Source: a virus
DNA length: 42,273 bases
IMG/VR virus record: IMGVR_UViG_3300045283_000049
Coordinates: 1 to 42,273 of that record
Direction: 5' to 3' (one strand)
Shown: positions 1-5,851 of the stretch, one piece after another
Layout: each line of letters starts with the position of its first letter
How positions within the stretch are numbered: position 1 is the first letter of the stretch
The notes under the pieces: generated by a model
What the model saw: the letters and a program-made list of their open reading frames with translations, nothing else
Databases searched by the model: none
Told to the model about the DNA's origin: nothing
Translations under genes and position numbers: made by a program

Positions 1-62
1 AGCTTACAGAGGCGCTAGCTTATCATACGTGTCAAGCGAAATCAATCCGCGCCGTTTCCTGA
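1..62 (+). CDS. Possible 3' end of an ORF that begins at the opposite end of the window
   Basis: If position 42273 is joined to position 1, the small ORF that starts at 42192 continues in frame through bases 1-59 and stops at TGA 60-62, giving a 47-residue protein. The part lying here reads LTEALAYHTCQAKSIRAVS after the junction codon. No family is recognised. The assignment depends on the window being a circular or circularly permuted sequence, which I infer and cannot see directly. Confidence 0.35.
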   Translation, partial: LTEALAYHTCQAKSIRAVS

Positions 63-117
63 ATAGTGATTCATGGCCCTTCTCACTCACAGTCGCGTGG
101 CTATGTCAATAGGGTGT

Positions 118-174
118 GCGGTGTGTGCGCTCACTAGTGGCTGCATCACCCTTGCGGTGTGCGCATACGCTCAC
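118..174. repeat. Two imperfect direct repeats upstream of the first promoter
   Basis: GCGGTGTGTGCGCTCAC at 118-134 recurs as GCGGTGTGCGCATACGCTCAC at 154-174. The core GTGTGC/GCTCAC is close to the palindrome GTGAGCGCTCAC. The copies lie just upstream of the -35 box at 187, so they could be operator half-sites for the repressor encoded at 41764-42024, or short iterons. The role is inferred; only the repetition and position are seen. Confidence 0.4.
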
Positions 175-186
175 CGCCCCGCACAC

Positions 187-215
187 TTGCAGTGCATGCA
201 CGGTGTATGTATAGT
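187..215 (+). promoter_or_regulatory. Predicted sigma-70-type promoter, nearly leaderless
   Basis: TTGCAG at 187-192 and TATAGT at 210-215 are separated by exactly 17 bases. Transcription should start near 222, only a few bases before the ATG at 225, and no Shine-Dalgarno sequence precedes that ATG. The promoter would drive the rightward accessory operon from 225 onward. Confidence 0.6.
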
Positions 216-224
216 GCGTGTTAT

Positions 225-413
225 ATGACATCAGTAGTGAGGAAGCGCGAGCGCGGCATCAGCTACCTGCTGGAGCGTATCCCGTCCGATCCGTGGCACG
301 CAGCGAAGGCGCGAGCGGCGAAGGAAGGCCACACGCTCCGCTGGGTGCTACTCCAGATGCTCGCCACATACGCTAAGGACGGCTTAGAAACGCCCAAGGT
401 GAAGCGTGGCTAA
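225..413 (+). CDS. Small ribbon-helix-helix-like protein
   Basis: This 62-residue protein starts MTSVVRKRERG. It has a basic N-terminus, a short strand-like segment (GISYLLERIPSD) and two predicted helices (WHAAKARAAKEGHTLRWVLLQ and MLATYAKDG), the pattern seen in Arc/MetJ-type DNA-binding proteins. The ATG at 225 was preferred over upstream in-frame starts because it sits about 10 bases after the TATAGT box. It is the first gene of the rightward operon and its end overlaps the next start by 8 bases. A role as an early regulator is inferred; the fold call is weak because the protein is short. Confidence 0.5.
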   Translation: MTSVVRKRERGISYLLERIPSDPWHAAKARAAKEGHTLRWVLLQMLATYAKDGLETPKVKRG

Positions 414-768
414 CGACCGCTATAAGCTGACGGTCAGCGCTCGCCGGCGCGATAGGAAGCGTGCTGAGGCCGTTCTGGGGCGCTTCTTAAAGCGGACTGA
501 ACAGGTTCATCATCACACGCTTACGCAGATTGTAATTTGCCAGGACGCTTCATATCATCAACTCCTACATAATCGCGAGCGCATTAAGCGGCTCGGCGGT
601 GATCCTAATCGCGACAAGATCTGCCCCTTTTGCCGCAGTCCGCGTCGCTCCGATAGCTTCCAGGTCGGCCGTTATTGCTGGTATTGCACAGCGGGCTGGA
701 AGCTCTATGCGGCCATCGGTAACGTGAATTTCAGGCTATATGGTTTCTTCGGTGGATTCAGAGGTTAA
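406..768 (+). CDS. Hypothetical protein with a CxxC-CxxC zinc knuckle
   Basis: This 120-residue protein starts at GTG 406, with AAGGTG a few bases upstream; the start lies within the previous gene. The N-terminal third is strongly basic (SARRRDRKRAEAV). The C-terminal half holds CPFC, then 14 residues later CWYC, a spacing that fits a structural zinc ribbon. It may bind nucleic acid, but no family is recognised. It is followed after 4 bases by another CxxC protein, so zinc-knuckle proteins cluster here. Confidence 0.6.
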   Translation: MANDRYKLTVSARRRDRKRAEAVLGRFLKRTEQVHHHTLTQIVICQDASYHQLLHNRERIKRLGGDPNRDKICPFCRSPRRSDSFQVGRYCWYCTAGWKLYAAIGNVNFRLYGFFGGFRG

Positions 769-772
769 TGCC

Positions 773-1033
773 ATGTATCTCAAAGCCGATGGCGGCTGGA
801 CTCGAGCTCGAAACCGCGGCGTCTCATTCGTGAACGCAGAACAGGCCGAGGACGCGGCCAAACGGCTCAGGAACGGCGAAACCTGGGCAGACGTGGCGAA
901 GGCCCTCGCTCCACAGTTTTGCCGCCTGTGCCTGTTTATGCGCGATCTGAGCGTGGTTCTCGAGCTCACACCAACCGGTCCGTGCTGTCCGAACTGCCGG
1001 CGCTTGGCGACTAACGATAGCTGGACGCGGTAG
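773..1033 (+). CDS. Hypothetical zinc-knuckle protein ending in SWTR
   Basis: This 86-residue protein begins MYLKADGGWTRARNRG. ATG 773 was chosen because AGAGG lies about 9 bases upstream; an in-frame GTG 33 bases earlier lacks such a site. The middle (NAEQAEDAAKRLRNGETWADVAKAL) looks like a helical, possibly DNA-binding repeat. The C-terminal part has CRLC and CCPNC, a likely zinc site. The protein ends NDSWTR, resembling the DGSWTQ ends of two ORFs downstream. Function unknown. Confidence 0.55.
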   Translation: MYLKADGGWTRARNRGVSFVNAEQAEDAAKRLRNGETWADVAKALAPQFCRLCLFMRDLSVVLELTPTGPCCPNCRRLATNDSWTR

Positions 1034-1094
1034 ATCCAGCCGACCGGCAACGGGTGGAAAAGTCCGACGCGCGTATAGGTATCTTCTTTAGTTT

Positions 1095-1146
1095 CTAATA
1101 TTTGCGGTGGGAGGGTGTTCCCGCCTGTCAGGAGCGACAATCATGA
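1095..1146 (+). promoter_or_regulatory. Duplicated 52-base leader element, copy 1
   Basis: This segment is repeated at 2595-2646 with a single difference (C at 1138, A at 2638). It contains a hairpin, GGTGGGA (1106-1112) with TCCCGCC (1119-1125) around a six-base loop, then the Shine-Dalgarno GGAG (1131-1134) and the ATG at 1143. Both copies end at the start codon of a gene, and those two genes are unrelated beyond the first bases. It therefore behaves like a portable 5' UTR or translational control element. Function is inferred. Confidence 0.7.
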
Positions 1147-1460
1147 GTTTTACGCCAGGGCCGTGGGAATGGGAGCGCGACGGCGATGAAGATGGAATGC
1201 TGATCAACCGCGAACTCTATGACGCATGGCAAAGGAAACGCGCCCCGCAGGAGGGTGAATTTCCGATCGTTCTGATTGGTGTCTGGCACAACGACTCAAC
1301 GGCTGGCGTCTCAGTTCACAATCCAGCCGATGCGCGACTCATCGCGGCAGCGCCGGATCTGTTTGAACTGGCTAGAGCTGTGGTGAATCATTTCCGCGAT
1401 ACCGATGCGCCGCTCGGACAGCTCGCGCGTCAGGCTATTGCGAAAGCTGAGGGCAAATGA
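1143..1460 (+). CDS. Hypothetical phage protein with an AAAPDL motif
   Basis: This 105-residue protein starts MSFTPGPWEWERDGDEDG, directly after the Shine-Dalgarno site of the duplicated leader element. The N-terminal TPGPW and the later DARLIAAAPDLFELA segment are features I know from a widespread group of small phage proteins of unknown function, in which the AAAPDLLEAL helix is the most conserved part. The C-terminus is helical. Its stop overlaps the next start as ATGA. No catalytic motif is visible. Confidence 0.7.
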   Translation: MSFTPGPWEWERDGDEDGMLINRELYDAWQRKRAPQEGEFPIVLIGVWHNDSTAGVSVHNPADARLIAAAPDLFELARAVVNHFRDTDAPLGQLARQAIAKAEGK

Positions 1461-1615
1461 CTACGAAGTATTACGCGATCTTTAAGTTCCATGGGTCAGA
1501 AGAGGCACTATTCGCCCATCTCGAGACGGCCGAAAATCACGCCACCGACTACAAAGCCCGCGATAAGGAAGCCTTGTTACTGGCCCTTGCAACCGATGGG
1601 AGCTGGACGCAATGA
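1457..1615 (+). CDS. 52-residue micro-protein, YYAIFKFHGS type
   Basis: It begins MTTKYYAIFKFHGSEEALF and ends DGSWTQ. The ATG overlaps the previous stop (ATGA), and its own TGA overlaps the next ATG, so it is translationally coupled on both sides. The first 13 or so residues are nearly the same as those of the micro-protein at 3094-3234 at both DNA and protein level, after which the two diverge completely. The end DGSWTQ recurs in the next gene. No known function; it may be a duplicated or chimeric gene. Confidence 0.6.
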   Translation: MTTKYYAIFKFHGSEEALFAHLETAENHATDYKARDKEALLLALATDGSWTQ

Positions 1616-1827
1616 CGTGTTTCGATTGTAAACGCGACATTTCTGGCCGAGTCGTTTGGCTTGGTGAAGACCACGGCGACAAAGGCCGAGTCGTGTATCC
1701 GTTCCACGAAGATTGCTCGCTTGGACCGTGGCCGCTGTTTGAACTCACTGAACAGCAGGCTAAAGAATGGATCGCTGATGGCGCGCACACTACTGGCGCC
1801 GATGGGAGCTGGACGCAACCAGCGTAG
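1612..1827 (+). CDS. Hypothetical small protein with CxxC, ending DGSWTQPA
   Basis: This 71-residue protein starts MTCFDCKRDISGRVVWLGED. The early CFDC, with a later H-x-D-C (HEDC), could make a single zinc site. The C-terminal DGSWTQ is encoded by the same 20 bases as the end of the preceding gene (1593-1612 and 1799-1818), so a short block was copied. It is coupled upstream by an ATGA overlap. Function not recognised. Confidence 0.6.
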   Translation: MTCFDCKRDISGRVVWLGEDHGDKGRVVYPFHEDCSLGPWPLFELTEQQAKEWIADGAHTTGADGSWTQPA

Positions 1828-1839
1828 GAGTTTTGAAAC

Positions 1840-2598
1840 ATGGCAGATGTGCTCGACTTGGTTCGTAAGCTTCTCAGGCTCTCGGCATCTAGTAATCCTC
1901 ACGAAGCGGCAGCGGCCGCAGCGAAAGCGCAGTCGCTTATCGATGAGCACAATCTACAGGACGCGCTATTGGCCGTGGATGCCCATCAGGAAGCGACCGC
2001 CGACGCCGAACCGATCTATGACTTCGGCACGAAAGGCGCTCCGCTAGATGCACGCGGAGAACGTGTCGCAACGTGGCGCTTGACACTGGCGAGCACCATC
2101 GCGCGCGCGAATTCGTGCAAGGTCTATTACCAAGGCGGATCGATTCATCTGATCGGGCGTCCATCCGACGCGAACACCGTGCGCTATCTGTTCGGCTACA
2201 TCGCGGAGCAGGTTGAGCGGCTGACGAAAGAGCACGGCGCGGGCTGCGGTCGCACATGGTGCAATAACTTCCGTCTTGGCTGTGTGGATACCATCAGACT
2301 GAAGCTCAACGCCCAGCGTGAAGCGTTCAGGCGCGAAGCCAGGACCGTGCAGTCATTTATTGAAGGCGGGAGCACACAAGCGCTCGTCCGAGTCAACCAA
2401 GCGCTTGCGCTCATAGACAAACGCGCCGAACGCACGGCCGACTGGGTTAAGGCCAACATGAAGCTCAGAACCGTCAGTAGTGCGGGCTCAACCTACAACC
2501 CTAGCGCTCGCGAGGCCGGACGCAAGGCTGGACGTTCGATTGCTATCAACTCGGCGCGTGGTTCGCTAGTCTCAGGTGCCAAAGCGCTTACGAACTAA
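1840..2598 (+). CDS. DUF2786 domain protein
   Basis: This 252-residue protein has an N-terminal helical segment (residues about 3-42: VLDLVRKLLRLSASSNPHEA then AKAQSLIDEHNL) that matches my knowledge of the DUF2786 family. A second domain (about 75-180, WRLTLASTIARANSC and the later HGAGCGRTWCNNFRLGC) matches the domain that often follows it. Such proteins are common in phages and mobile elements; their biochemical role is not established. The C-terminus is basic and Ser/Gly-rich. GAGTTTTGAAAC precedes the ATG. The TAA stop lies inside the second copy of the duplicated leader element. Confidence 0.8.
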   Translation: MADVLDLVRKLLRLSASSNPHEAAAAAAKAQSLIDEHNLQDALLAVDAHQEATADAEPIYDFGTKGAPLDARGERVATWRLTLASTIARANSCKVYYQGGSIHLIGRPSDANTVRYLFGYIAEQVERLTKEHGAGCGRTWCNNFRLGCVDTIRLKLNAQREAFRREARTVQSFIEGGSTQALVRVNQALALIDKRAERTADWVKANMKLRTVSSAGSTYNPSAREAGRKAGRSIAINSARGSLVSGAKALTN

Positions 2599-2646
2599 TA
2601 TTTGCGGTGGGAGGGTGTTCCCGCCTGTCAGGAGCGAAAATCATGA
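2595..2646 (+). promoter_or_regulatory. Duplicated 52-base leader element, copy 2
   Basis: This copy is identical to 1095-1146 except for one base, and lies exactly 1500 bases downstream. The same GGTGGGA/TCCCGCC hairpin (2606-2612 with 2619-2625) precedes GGAG and the ATG at 2643. It starts inside the TAA stop of the DUF2786 gene, so it cannot be a leftover of shared coding sequence. Confidence 0.7.
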
Positions 2647-3101
2647 TCCACATTCCGAAAAGCGCGACGGCTGATACGAGAACGTGCGACTTCGCCAATG
2701 TCAGCTTGGACACGCTCCGCGCCAGCTCCGTGCAGCATATTTACGACGTGCGAGCGGCGCTCGATTTGTTTGCTGCTGCTTTGTTCAACGCGGGCATGGT
2801 TCACGACACCGATAAACTAACGGACATCGCGGGTTTCCATCGGGACTTCGTGACGGGCTTCAAACAGACCGAATGGTGGGACCGTCACAGGAAACTAAAT
2901 CGTCATCATCTGAACATGGAGGACGGCATCCCGGCCGACGTGAACCTGATCGACGTGCTGGACTTCATTGCTGACTGCGTGATGGCGGGGATGGCGCGCA
3001 ACGGTAGCGTCTACCCGTTGAAGCTCTCGCCAGAACTGCTCGAAACCGCGTTCCAGAACACCGTGGACATGCTCAAAGCACAAGTGAGGGTAGATGACTA
3101 A
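2643..3101 (+). CDS. DUF5662-like, HD-type small protein
   Basis: This 152-residue protein starts MIHIPKSATADTRTCDFANV. It contains MVHDTDKLTDI (about residue 52), a segment WWDRHRKLNRHHLN (about 79-92) and helices with acidic residues (DVNLIDVLDFIADCV). A His-Asp pair followed by a distal His-His cluster is what I associate with the DUF5662 phage family, whose helices resemble an HD-type metal site. Hydrolase activity is inferred, not shown. Start at 2643 is set by the GGAG in the duplicated leader. The stop overlaps the next gene by 8 bases. Confidence 0.55.
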   Translation: MIHIPKSATADTRTCDFANVSLDTLRASSVQHIYDVRAALDLFAAALFNAGMVHDTDKLTDIAGFHRDFVTGFKQTEWWDRHRKLNRHHLNMEDGIPADVNLIDVLDFIADCVMAGMARNGSVYPLKLSPELLETAFQNTVDMLKAQVRVDD

Positions 3102-3234
3102 GTATTATGCGATCTTCAAGTTTCATGGGTCAGGGAAGGTCGAGCGTCTGGAGTTTGACTCCATGACGGAAAGAGCGTTAGCGATCATCGGCTACGGCTT
3201 GTATGCCGACGTGCTCGAGCAGGGCCAATGCTGA
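3094..3234 (+). CDS. 46-residue micro-protein, YYAIFKFHGS type
   Basis: It begins MTKYYAIFKFHGSGKVERLE and ends VLEQGQC. The first 13 residues match the micro-protein at 1457-1615 (MTTKYYAIFKFHGS), and the DNA matches with only a few synonymous changes and one codon indel. The rest is unrelated. It overlaps the preceding gene by 8 bases. Retained amino-acid sequence with silent differences suggests selection on the N-terminal motif. Function unknown. Confidence 0.6.
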   Translation: MTKYYAIFKFHGSGKVERLEFDSMTERALAIIGYGLYADVLEQGQC

Positions 3235-3537
3235 TTGGTAGTGCTTCAGTTTGAATTACTTAAGCCCTAAACCTGGGAGGTGGATAGTCTTCTGATGTTA
3301 CCTCCGATAAGCCCAGCACGGTAACTCGCTAACCTGTTCCAGTATATACCCACTGTCTTGATATGGAACACGCGTCGCATGTATACTGGTTCCGCCCTGC
3401 CGTCCAAAAATCTGCCGATGCCTCCAAGAGCGCGACTAATTGCAACGAATCCTGTGCAATCCGCGTCTTTCCATGTGTATACTCTGTGGTTTTACTTTTT
3501 CGGCCGTGGATTCCGCGATTTGGCCCCAAATTAGCAT
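3235..3537. other. Intergenic control region without a convincing gene
   Basis: This stretch has no ORF with a good start and codon pattern. It holds an inverted pair GGAGGT (3276-3281) / ACCTCC (3300-3305), an inverted pair TGTTCC (3335-3340) / GGAACA (3365-3370), a wider pair CCAGTATA (3339-3346) / TATACTGG (3382-3389), and a promoter. The left TATACTGG arm lies on the minus strand, so the region is symmetrical and could be an operator or divergent promoter. Confidence 0.45.
3358..3387 (+). promoter_or_regulatory. Predicted sigma-70-type promoter
   Basis: TTGATA at 3358-3363 and TATACT at 3382-3387 are separated by 18 bases. The -10 box lies inside one arm of an inverted repeat whose other arm is at 3339-3346, which would suit repressor control. 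The nearest downstream gene starts at 3538. Confidence 0.5.
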
Positions 3538-3840
3538 ATGTCCCCGATATTGCGGCGCTTCAAGAGGGCTTCTAGCGACGAAGACGACCGTCACATATTG
3601 ATGTCAATGTCTCCAGTGACTGACGATTGCACGCTTGACGATGCAGAGACGCTGATCGTACGCGAGGAAGACCTGTCTCCAGGCGCGTTCGTAAAGCTGT
3701 TCAAGTCGGACCCGACGTCGATCAAGGGCGCCAGAATCAATGCCCCAAAGATCGGTCATGGTGGGTTCGGCACCATTCACGTGGAGTACGCGATGCCACG
3801 TGTCCGCCAGTTCTTTAAGCTGAAGACCAAGAAGGGGTAG
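3538..3840 (+). CDS. Hypothetical protein at the end of the rightward block
   Basis: This 100-residue protein starts MSPILRRFKRASSDEDD, with an acidic middle (DDCTLDDAETLIVREEDLSPG) and a basic end (FKLKTKKG). No family is recognised. There is no clear Shine-Dalgarno site before ATG 3538, and an internal ATG at 3601 is an alternative. Its end overlaps the end of the leftward gene at 3815 by 26 bases, so the two operons converge with no visible terminator between them. Confidence 0.45.
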   Translation: MSPILRRFKRASSDEDDRHILMSMSPVTDDCTLDDAETLIVREEDLSPGAFVKLFKSDPTSIKGARINAPKIGHGGFGTIHVEYAMPRVRQFFKLKTKKG

Positions 3841-4129
3841 ACTCTCCGCGTCCGTCCGCGATTACTGTGCGTAGCGTCTCGCGCACGCGCCGTGGGACAT
3901 CATTCGGGTGAGTGAACTGTTCTCGTTTCTGGCCAAGAGTATTCGCGTCCACTTCCTCCTCCGCATCGCGCGGCTGATTGGAAGGAATGGTGCGCAATTC
4001 GCCCGTGTTCATATTGAACGACACGACGGTCCAGCGATGACATTTCCGGCATTTAGCACCGAGAGCCAACGGAGCCGGTTCCGCGCATCGACAAATCTCA
4101 TCCTCGTCCGTCGTCGGTTTATCGCTCAC
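3815..4129 (-). CDS. Hypothetical zinc-ribbon-like protein
   Basis: This 104-residue protein probably starts at GTG 4129 (VSDKPTTDEDEICRCAEPAP), because TGGAGA lies just upstream and the GTG overlaps the stop of the micro-gene before it. An upstream in-frame ATG at 4186 would overlap that micro-gene entirely. CRC and CRKC (about residues 13-28) suggest a compact zinc site. The rest is polar and acidic. It is the last gene of the leftward accessory operon. Confidence 0.5.
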   Translation of the reverse strand: MSDKPTTDEDEICRCAEPAPLALGAKCRKCHRWTVVSFNMNTGELRTIPSNQPRDAEEEVDANTLGQKREQFTHPNDVPRRVRETLRTVIADGRGESTPSWSSA

Positions 4130-4203
4130 AACGATCTCCAGACCAGCACACACGCCAGCGCGAGAATCAACAGCCACTCCCACCATTTTGGACTCTGAAT
4201 CAT
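4126..4203 (-). CDS. 25-residue membrane peptide
   Basis: It reads MIQSPKWWEWLLILALACVL and then VWRSL. After a Trp-rich head, about 15 residues form one hydrophobic helix, so it is a likely single-pass membrane micro-protein. Its TGA overlaps the GTG of the next gene (GTGA). It is one of three tiny membrane ORFs in this operon. Function unknown; a role in membrane targeting is speculative. Confidence 0.45.
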   Translation of the reverse strand: MIQSPKWWEWLLILALACVLVWRSL

Positions 4204-4214
4204 CGGCGTGTCGT

Positions 4215-4466
4215 TCACGGTGTTTCCTTGTCGCCGAGGAGGCGGGAGAGATCCTCCCACTTCACCCAATCGCCAATTTCAGGATTCTCGGGATCGGTCA
4301 TCATTCGCTCAAGACGTTGGCCGAGCTTTGGGTTGCCGCGATGAAGTTCTCTGGCGTCGCGTAATCCTGCTTGCTCCGTCCGGGCTTTTGTTCTGGCTGA
4401 CTCACTCACGACCTCGTTGAGATTTACGCGTGGACATCGGACGGGATCACCCCAGTCGGCTGTCAA
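4215..4466 (-). CDS. Hypothetical small protein ending LLGDKETP
   Basis: The open frame encodes up to 83 residues from TTG 4466, and the true start is uncertain; a GTG at the VSESARTKAR segment is an alternative. The sequence is polar and charged (MMTDPENPEIGDWVKWEDLSRLLGD). The C-terminal LLGDKETP resembles LLGDQQETPNK at the end of the next gene upstream, encoded by the same 12-base block. Function unknown. Confidence 0.4.
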   Translation of the reverse strand: MTADWGDPVRCPRVNLNEVVSESARTKARTEQAGLRDARELHRGNPKLGQRLERMMTDPENPEIGDWVKWEDLSRLLGDKETP

Positions 4467-4487
4467 CGCGACATAAAATCTTCGTCT

Positions 4488-4739
4488 TCACTTGTTCGGT
4501 GTCTCCTGTTGATCGCCGAGGAGGCCGGTAGGCTCAGCACCGTGTGGTCCCTGATGTCCATCAGCCAGCGCGCAACGATAGGTCACCAAGAACGGCTCAT
4601 CGCGTGGCGACGGCACCGGATACCGACCTTCGCATCGTGTTGGAGCTTCGGCCTTTTTCTCCTGCTCGCCGAGGAGGCCACCCATCGTGTCCACGCGCGT
4701 CAACTTCTCTTCTTCTTTTATCCTCGGTGGGTCGCTCAC
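4488..4739 (-). CDS. Hypothetical small protein with internal LLG(D/E) repeats
   Basis: This 83-residue frame starts at GTG 4739 (SDPPRIKEEEKLTRVDTMGG). GLLGEQE (about residue 21) and GLLGDQQE (about 72) are both encoded by the same 12-base sequence, which also recurs at the end of the downstream gene. Two cysteines (TRCEG and YRCAL, with HQGPHG) could form a metal site. Codon pattern and position support a real gene, but the function is unknown. Confidence 0.45.
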   Translation of the reverse strand: MSDPPRIKEEEKLTRVDTMGGLLGEQEKKAEAPTRCEGRYPVPSPRDEPFLVTYRCALADGHQGPHGAEPTGLLGDQQETPNK

Positions 4740-4754
4740 GTCAGTCCCCCGTCC

Positions 4755-5285
4755 TCAAATTTCGCGTATTTCGAAGCCATAGAGTGCTTCCACGATGCGC
4801 TTTTTTAGCCGATACAGCGCAGTCCGAGTCGCTGGGCTTTTCACGTCTTCGACCACTTTTTCGCCCTTGGCGTCGTAATACTGGAAATCCCCGAACCAGT
4901 TCCCGCAGTGGATCAACTCCGCTTCAGCGATGCCTTCTCGCACGAACGGGCGGATATACAACCCGTAGCGCGGCTGAAGCATCAGACCGGTAATCTCGCC
5001 CGCCTTCTCTAACAGCTTCAATTCCCCGTAGCGACGGGCTTCCTTGGCTGAGTGAAAGACAATCCCATCGACTTCGGTCCTGACAGCCCGATACTTTGAA
5101 GTCTTCGCCACGGGCATCCTGACGCGTTTTAGAGGCGGGTCCCAGTCTAGCTTGTTCAACTCGTCGTTAATCTCCGTCAATTTCTTGGCGCTAGACACGT
5201 TACCTCTGACGATCCCTTTCCCCTTGGCGGCGAGTTCAGATTCAGTCATGTCACGCCACGAAGATTTAGATCCGCGCGTGGTCAT
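4755..5285 (-). CDS. DUF1064 family protein, PD-(D/E)XK nuclease-like
   Basis: This 176-residue protein has a C-terminal domain, about residues 62-176, with SKYRAVRTEVDGIVFHSAKE, then E-A-R-R-Y, LMLQPRYGL, GDFQYYDAKGEKVVEDVKSP and a helical end. This is the DUF1064 arrangement as I know it, with a D...EDVK core resembling restriction-like and Holliday-junction-resolvase-like nucleases. The N-terminal part (SSWRDMTESELAAKGKG) resembles the micro-protein at 5590-5730. The start overlaps the previous stop as ATGA. A role in phage recombination or DNA processing is inferred. Confidence 0.75.
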   Translation of the reverse strand: MTTRGSKSSWRDMTESELAAKGKGIVRGNVSSAKKLTEINDELNKLDWDPPLKRVRMPVAKTSKYRAVRTEVDGIVFHSAKEARRYGELKLLEKAGEITGLMLQPRYGLYIRPFVREGIAEAELIHCGNWFGDFQYYDAKGEKVVEDVKSPATRTALYRLKKRIVEALYGFEIREI

Positions 5286-5590
5286 CCTGTGACCTTCTCA
5301 CCGACTGGATCTACCGCGGCTAACGCCTTTGCTGATTCAAACTTCCGAGAAGAAATACGAACGTGCGTCTCGGCTTCCTCTTGCGTGACTTCCTTCCAAG
5401 CACGACGCCTGACAAAACGCCGCGCCGTCTCAAGGGATATGGGGGGCTTGCCATCGCTTCGCTCTCCGCTCTTCATCACGAGGAATGATTCATCTCCGGC
5501 GACGGCGTAGGCGGTGCCGTCTTGGAAACCCGTCACGTTGATGAAGTAGTGAACGCCGCGATCGTTCTTTGGTGCCTTCTTCTTAGCCAT
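5282..5590 (-). CDS. Hypothetical protein, conserved-looking
   Basis: This 102-residue protein starts MAKKKAPKNDRGVHYFINVT, with a lysine-rich head, a probable beta-rich middle (YFINVTGFQDGTAYAVAGDE) and a helical second half (LETARRFVRRRAWKEVTQEEA). GGAGA lies about 10 bases before the ATG. It is coupled to the DUF1064 gene by a 4-base overlap and to the micro-gene upstream by TGATG. No family is recognised. Confidence 0.55.
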   Translation of the reverse strand: MAKKKAPKNDRGVHYFINVTGFQDGTAYAVAGDESFLVMKSGERSDGKPPISLETARRFVRRRAWKEVTQEEAETHVRISSRKFESAKALAAVDPVGEKVTG

Positions 5591-5730
5591 CAGTCACTTA
5601 TCTCCGTTGGGTCGGCGCGGTAGATCCAGTCCCCTGAGTAGCGTTCCATTGTCCACGCGCGTAAAAGTTTCTCTCTGTTGGCGGCGAGTTCGGCTTCTGA
5701 GACATCCCGCCACGAGTTTTTAGTAGTCAC
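5590..5730 (-). CDS. 46-residue micro-protein with an SWRD...ELAA motif
   Basis: From GTG 5730 the frame reads VTTKNSWRDVSEAELAANRE, then KLLRAWTMERYSGDWIYRAD, and stops at TGA 5590-5592, which overlaps the next ATG by one base. The N-terminal motif matches that of the DUF1064 protein (SSWRDMTESELAA), so a block seems to be shared between the two neighbours. A decayed inverted copy of its WIYRA-coding stretch lies at about 1027-1080. Function unknown. Confidence 0.5.
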   Translation of the reverse strand: MTTKNSWRDVSEAELAANREKLLRAWTMERYSGDWIYRADPTEISD

Positions 5731-5851
5731 GCCAAACCCATAGATGCGTTGCGCGCCACGATGAACGCCACGACAAACCGAGATAGCGCCGGCATCTGAA
5801 CATGATGATCGGCCAACGTGACGCGCGATTCAGACGAGCCCAGAACGTCAT
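5720..5851 (-). CDS. Uncertain 43-residue micro-ORF
   Basis: An ATG overlapping the previous stop (ATGA at 5848-5851) opens a frame MTFWARLNRASRWPIIMFRC, rich in Trp and Arg, ending at TAA 5720. A competing frame through the same DNA ends MPALSRFVVAFIVARNASMG before a TGA that overlaps GTG 5730, and looks more like a small membrane peptide but has no good start upstream. One of the two is probably real; I cannot decide which. Confidence 0.25.
   Translation of the reverse strand: MTFWARLNRASRWPIIMFRCRRYLGLSWRSSWRATHLWVWRDY

Noticed and set aside
736-1140. Minus-strand open frame over the zinc-knuckle gene and the first leader element.
   Set aside because: No start site, and the only recognisable segment (GWIYR) is explained by the decayed inverted copy of the 5590-5730 gene.
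3294-3320. Nine-codon ORF after GGGAGGT in the intergenic region.
   Set aside because: Too far from the Shine-Dalgarno site and too short; more likely part of an inverted repeat.
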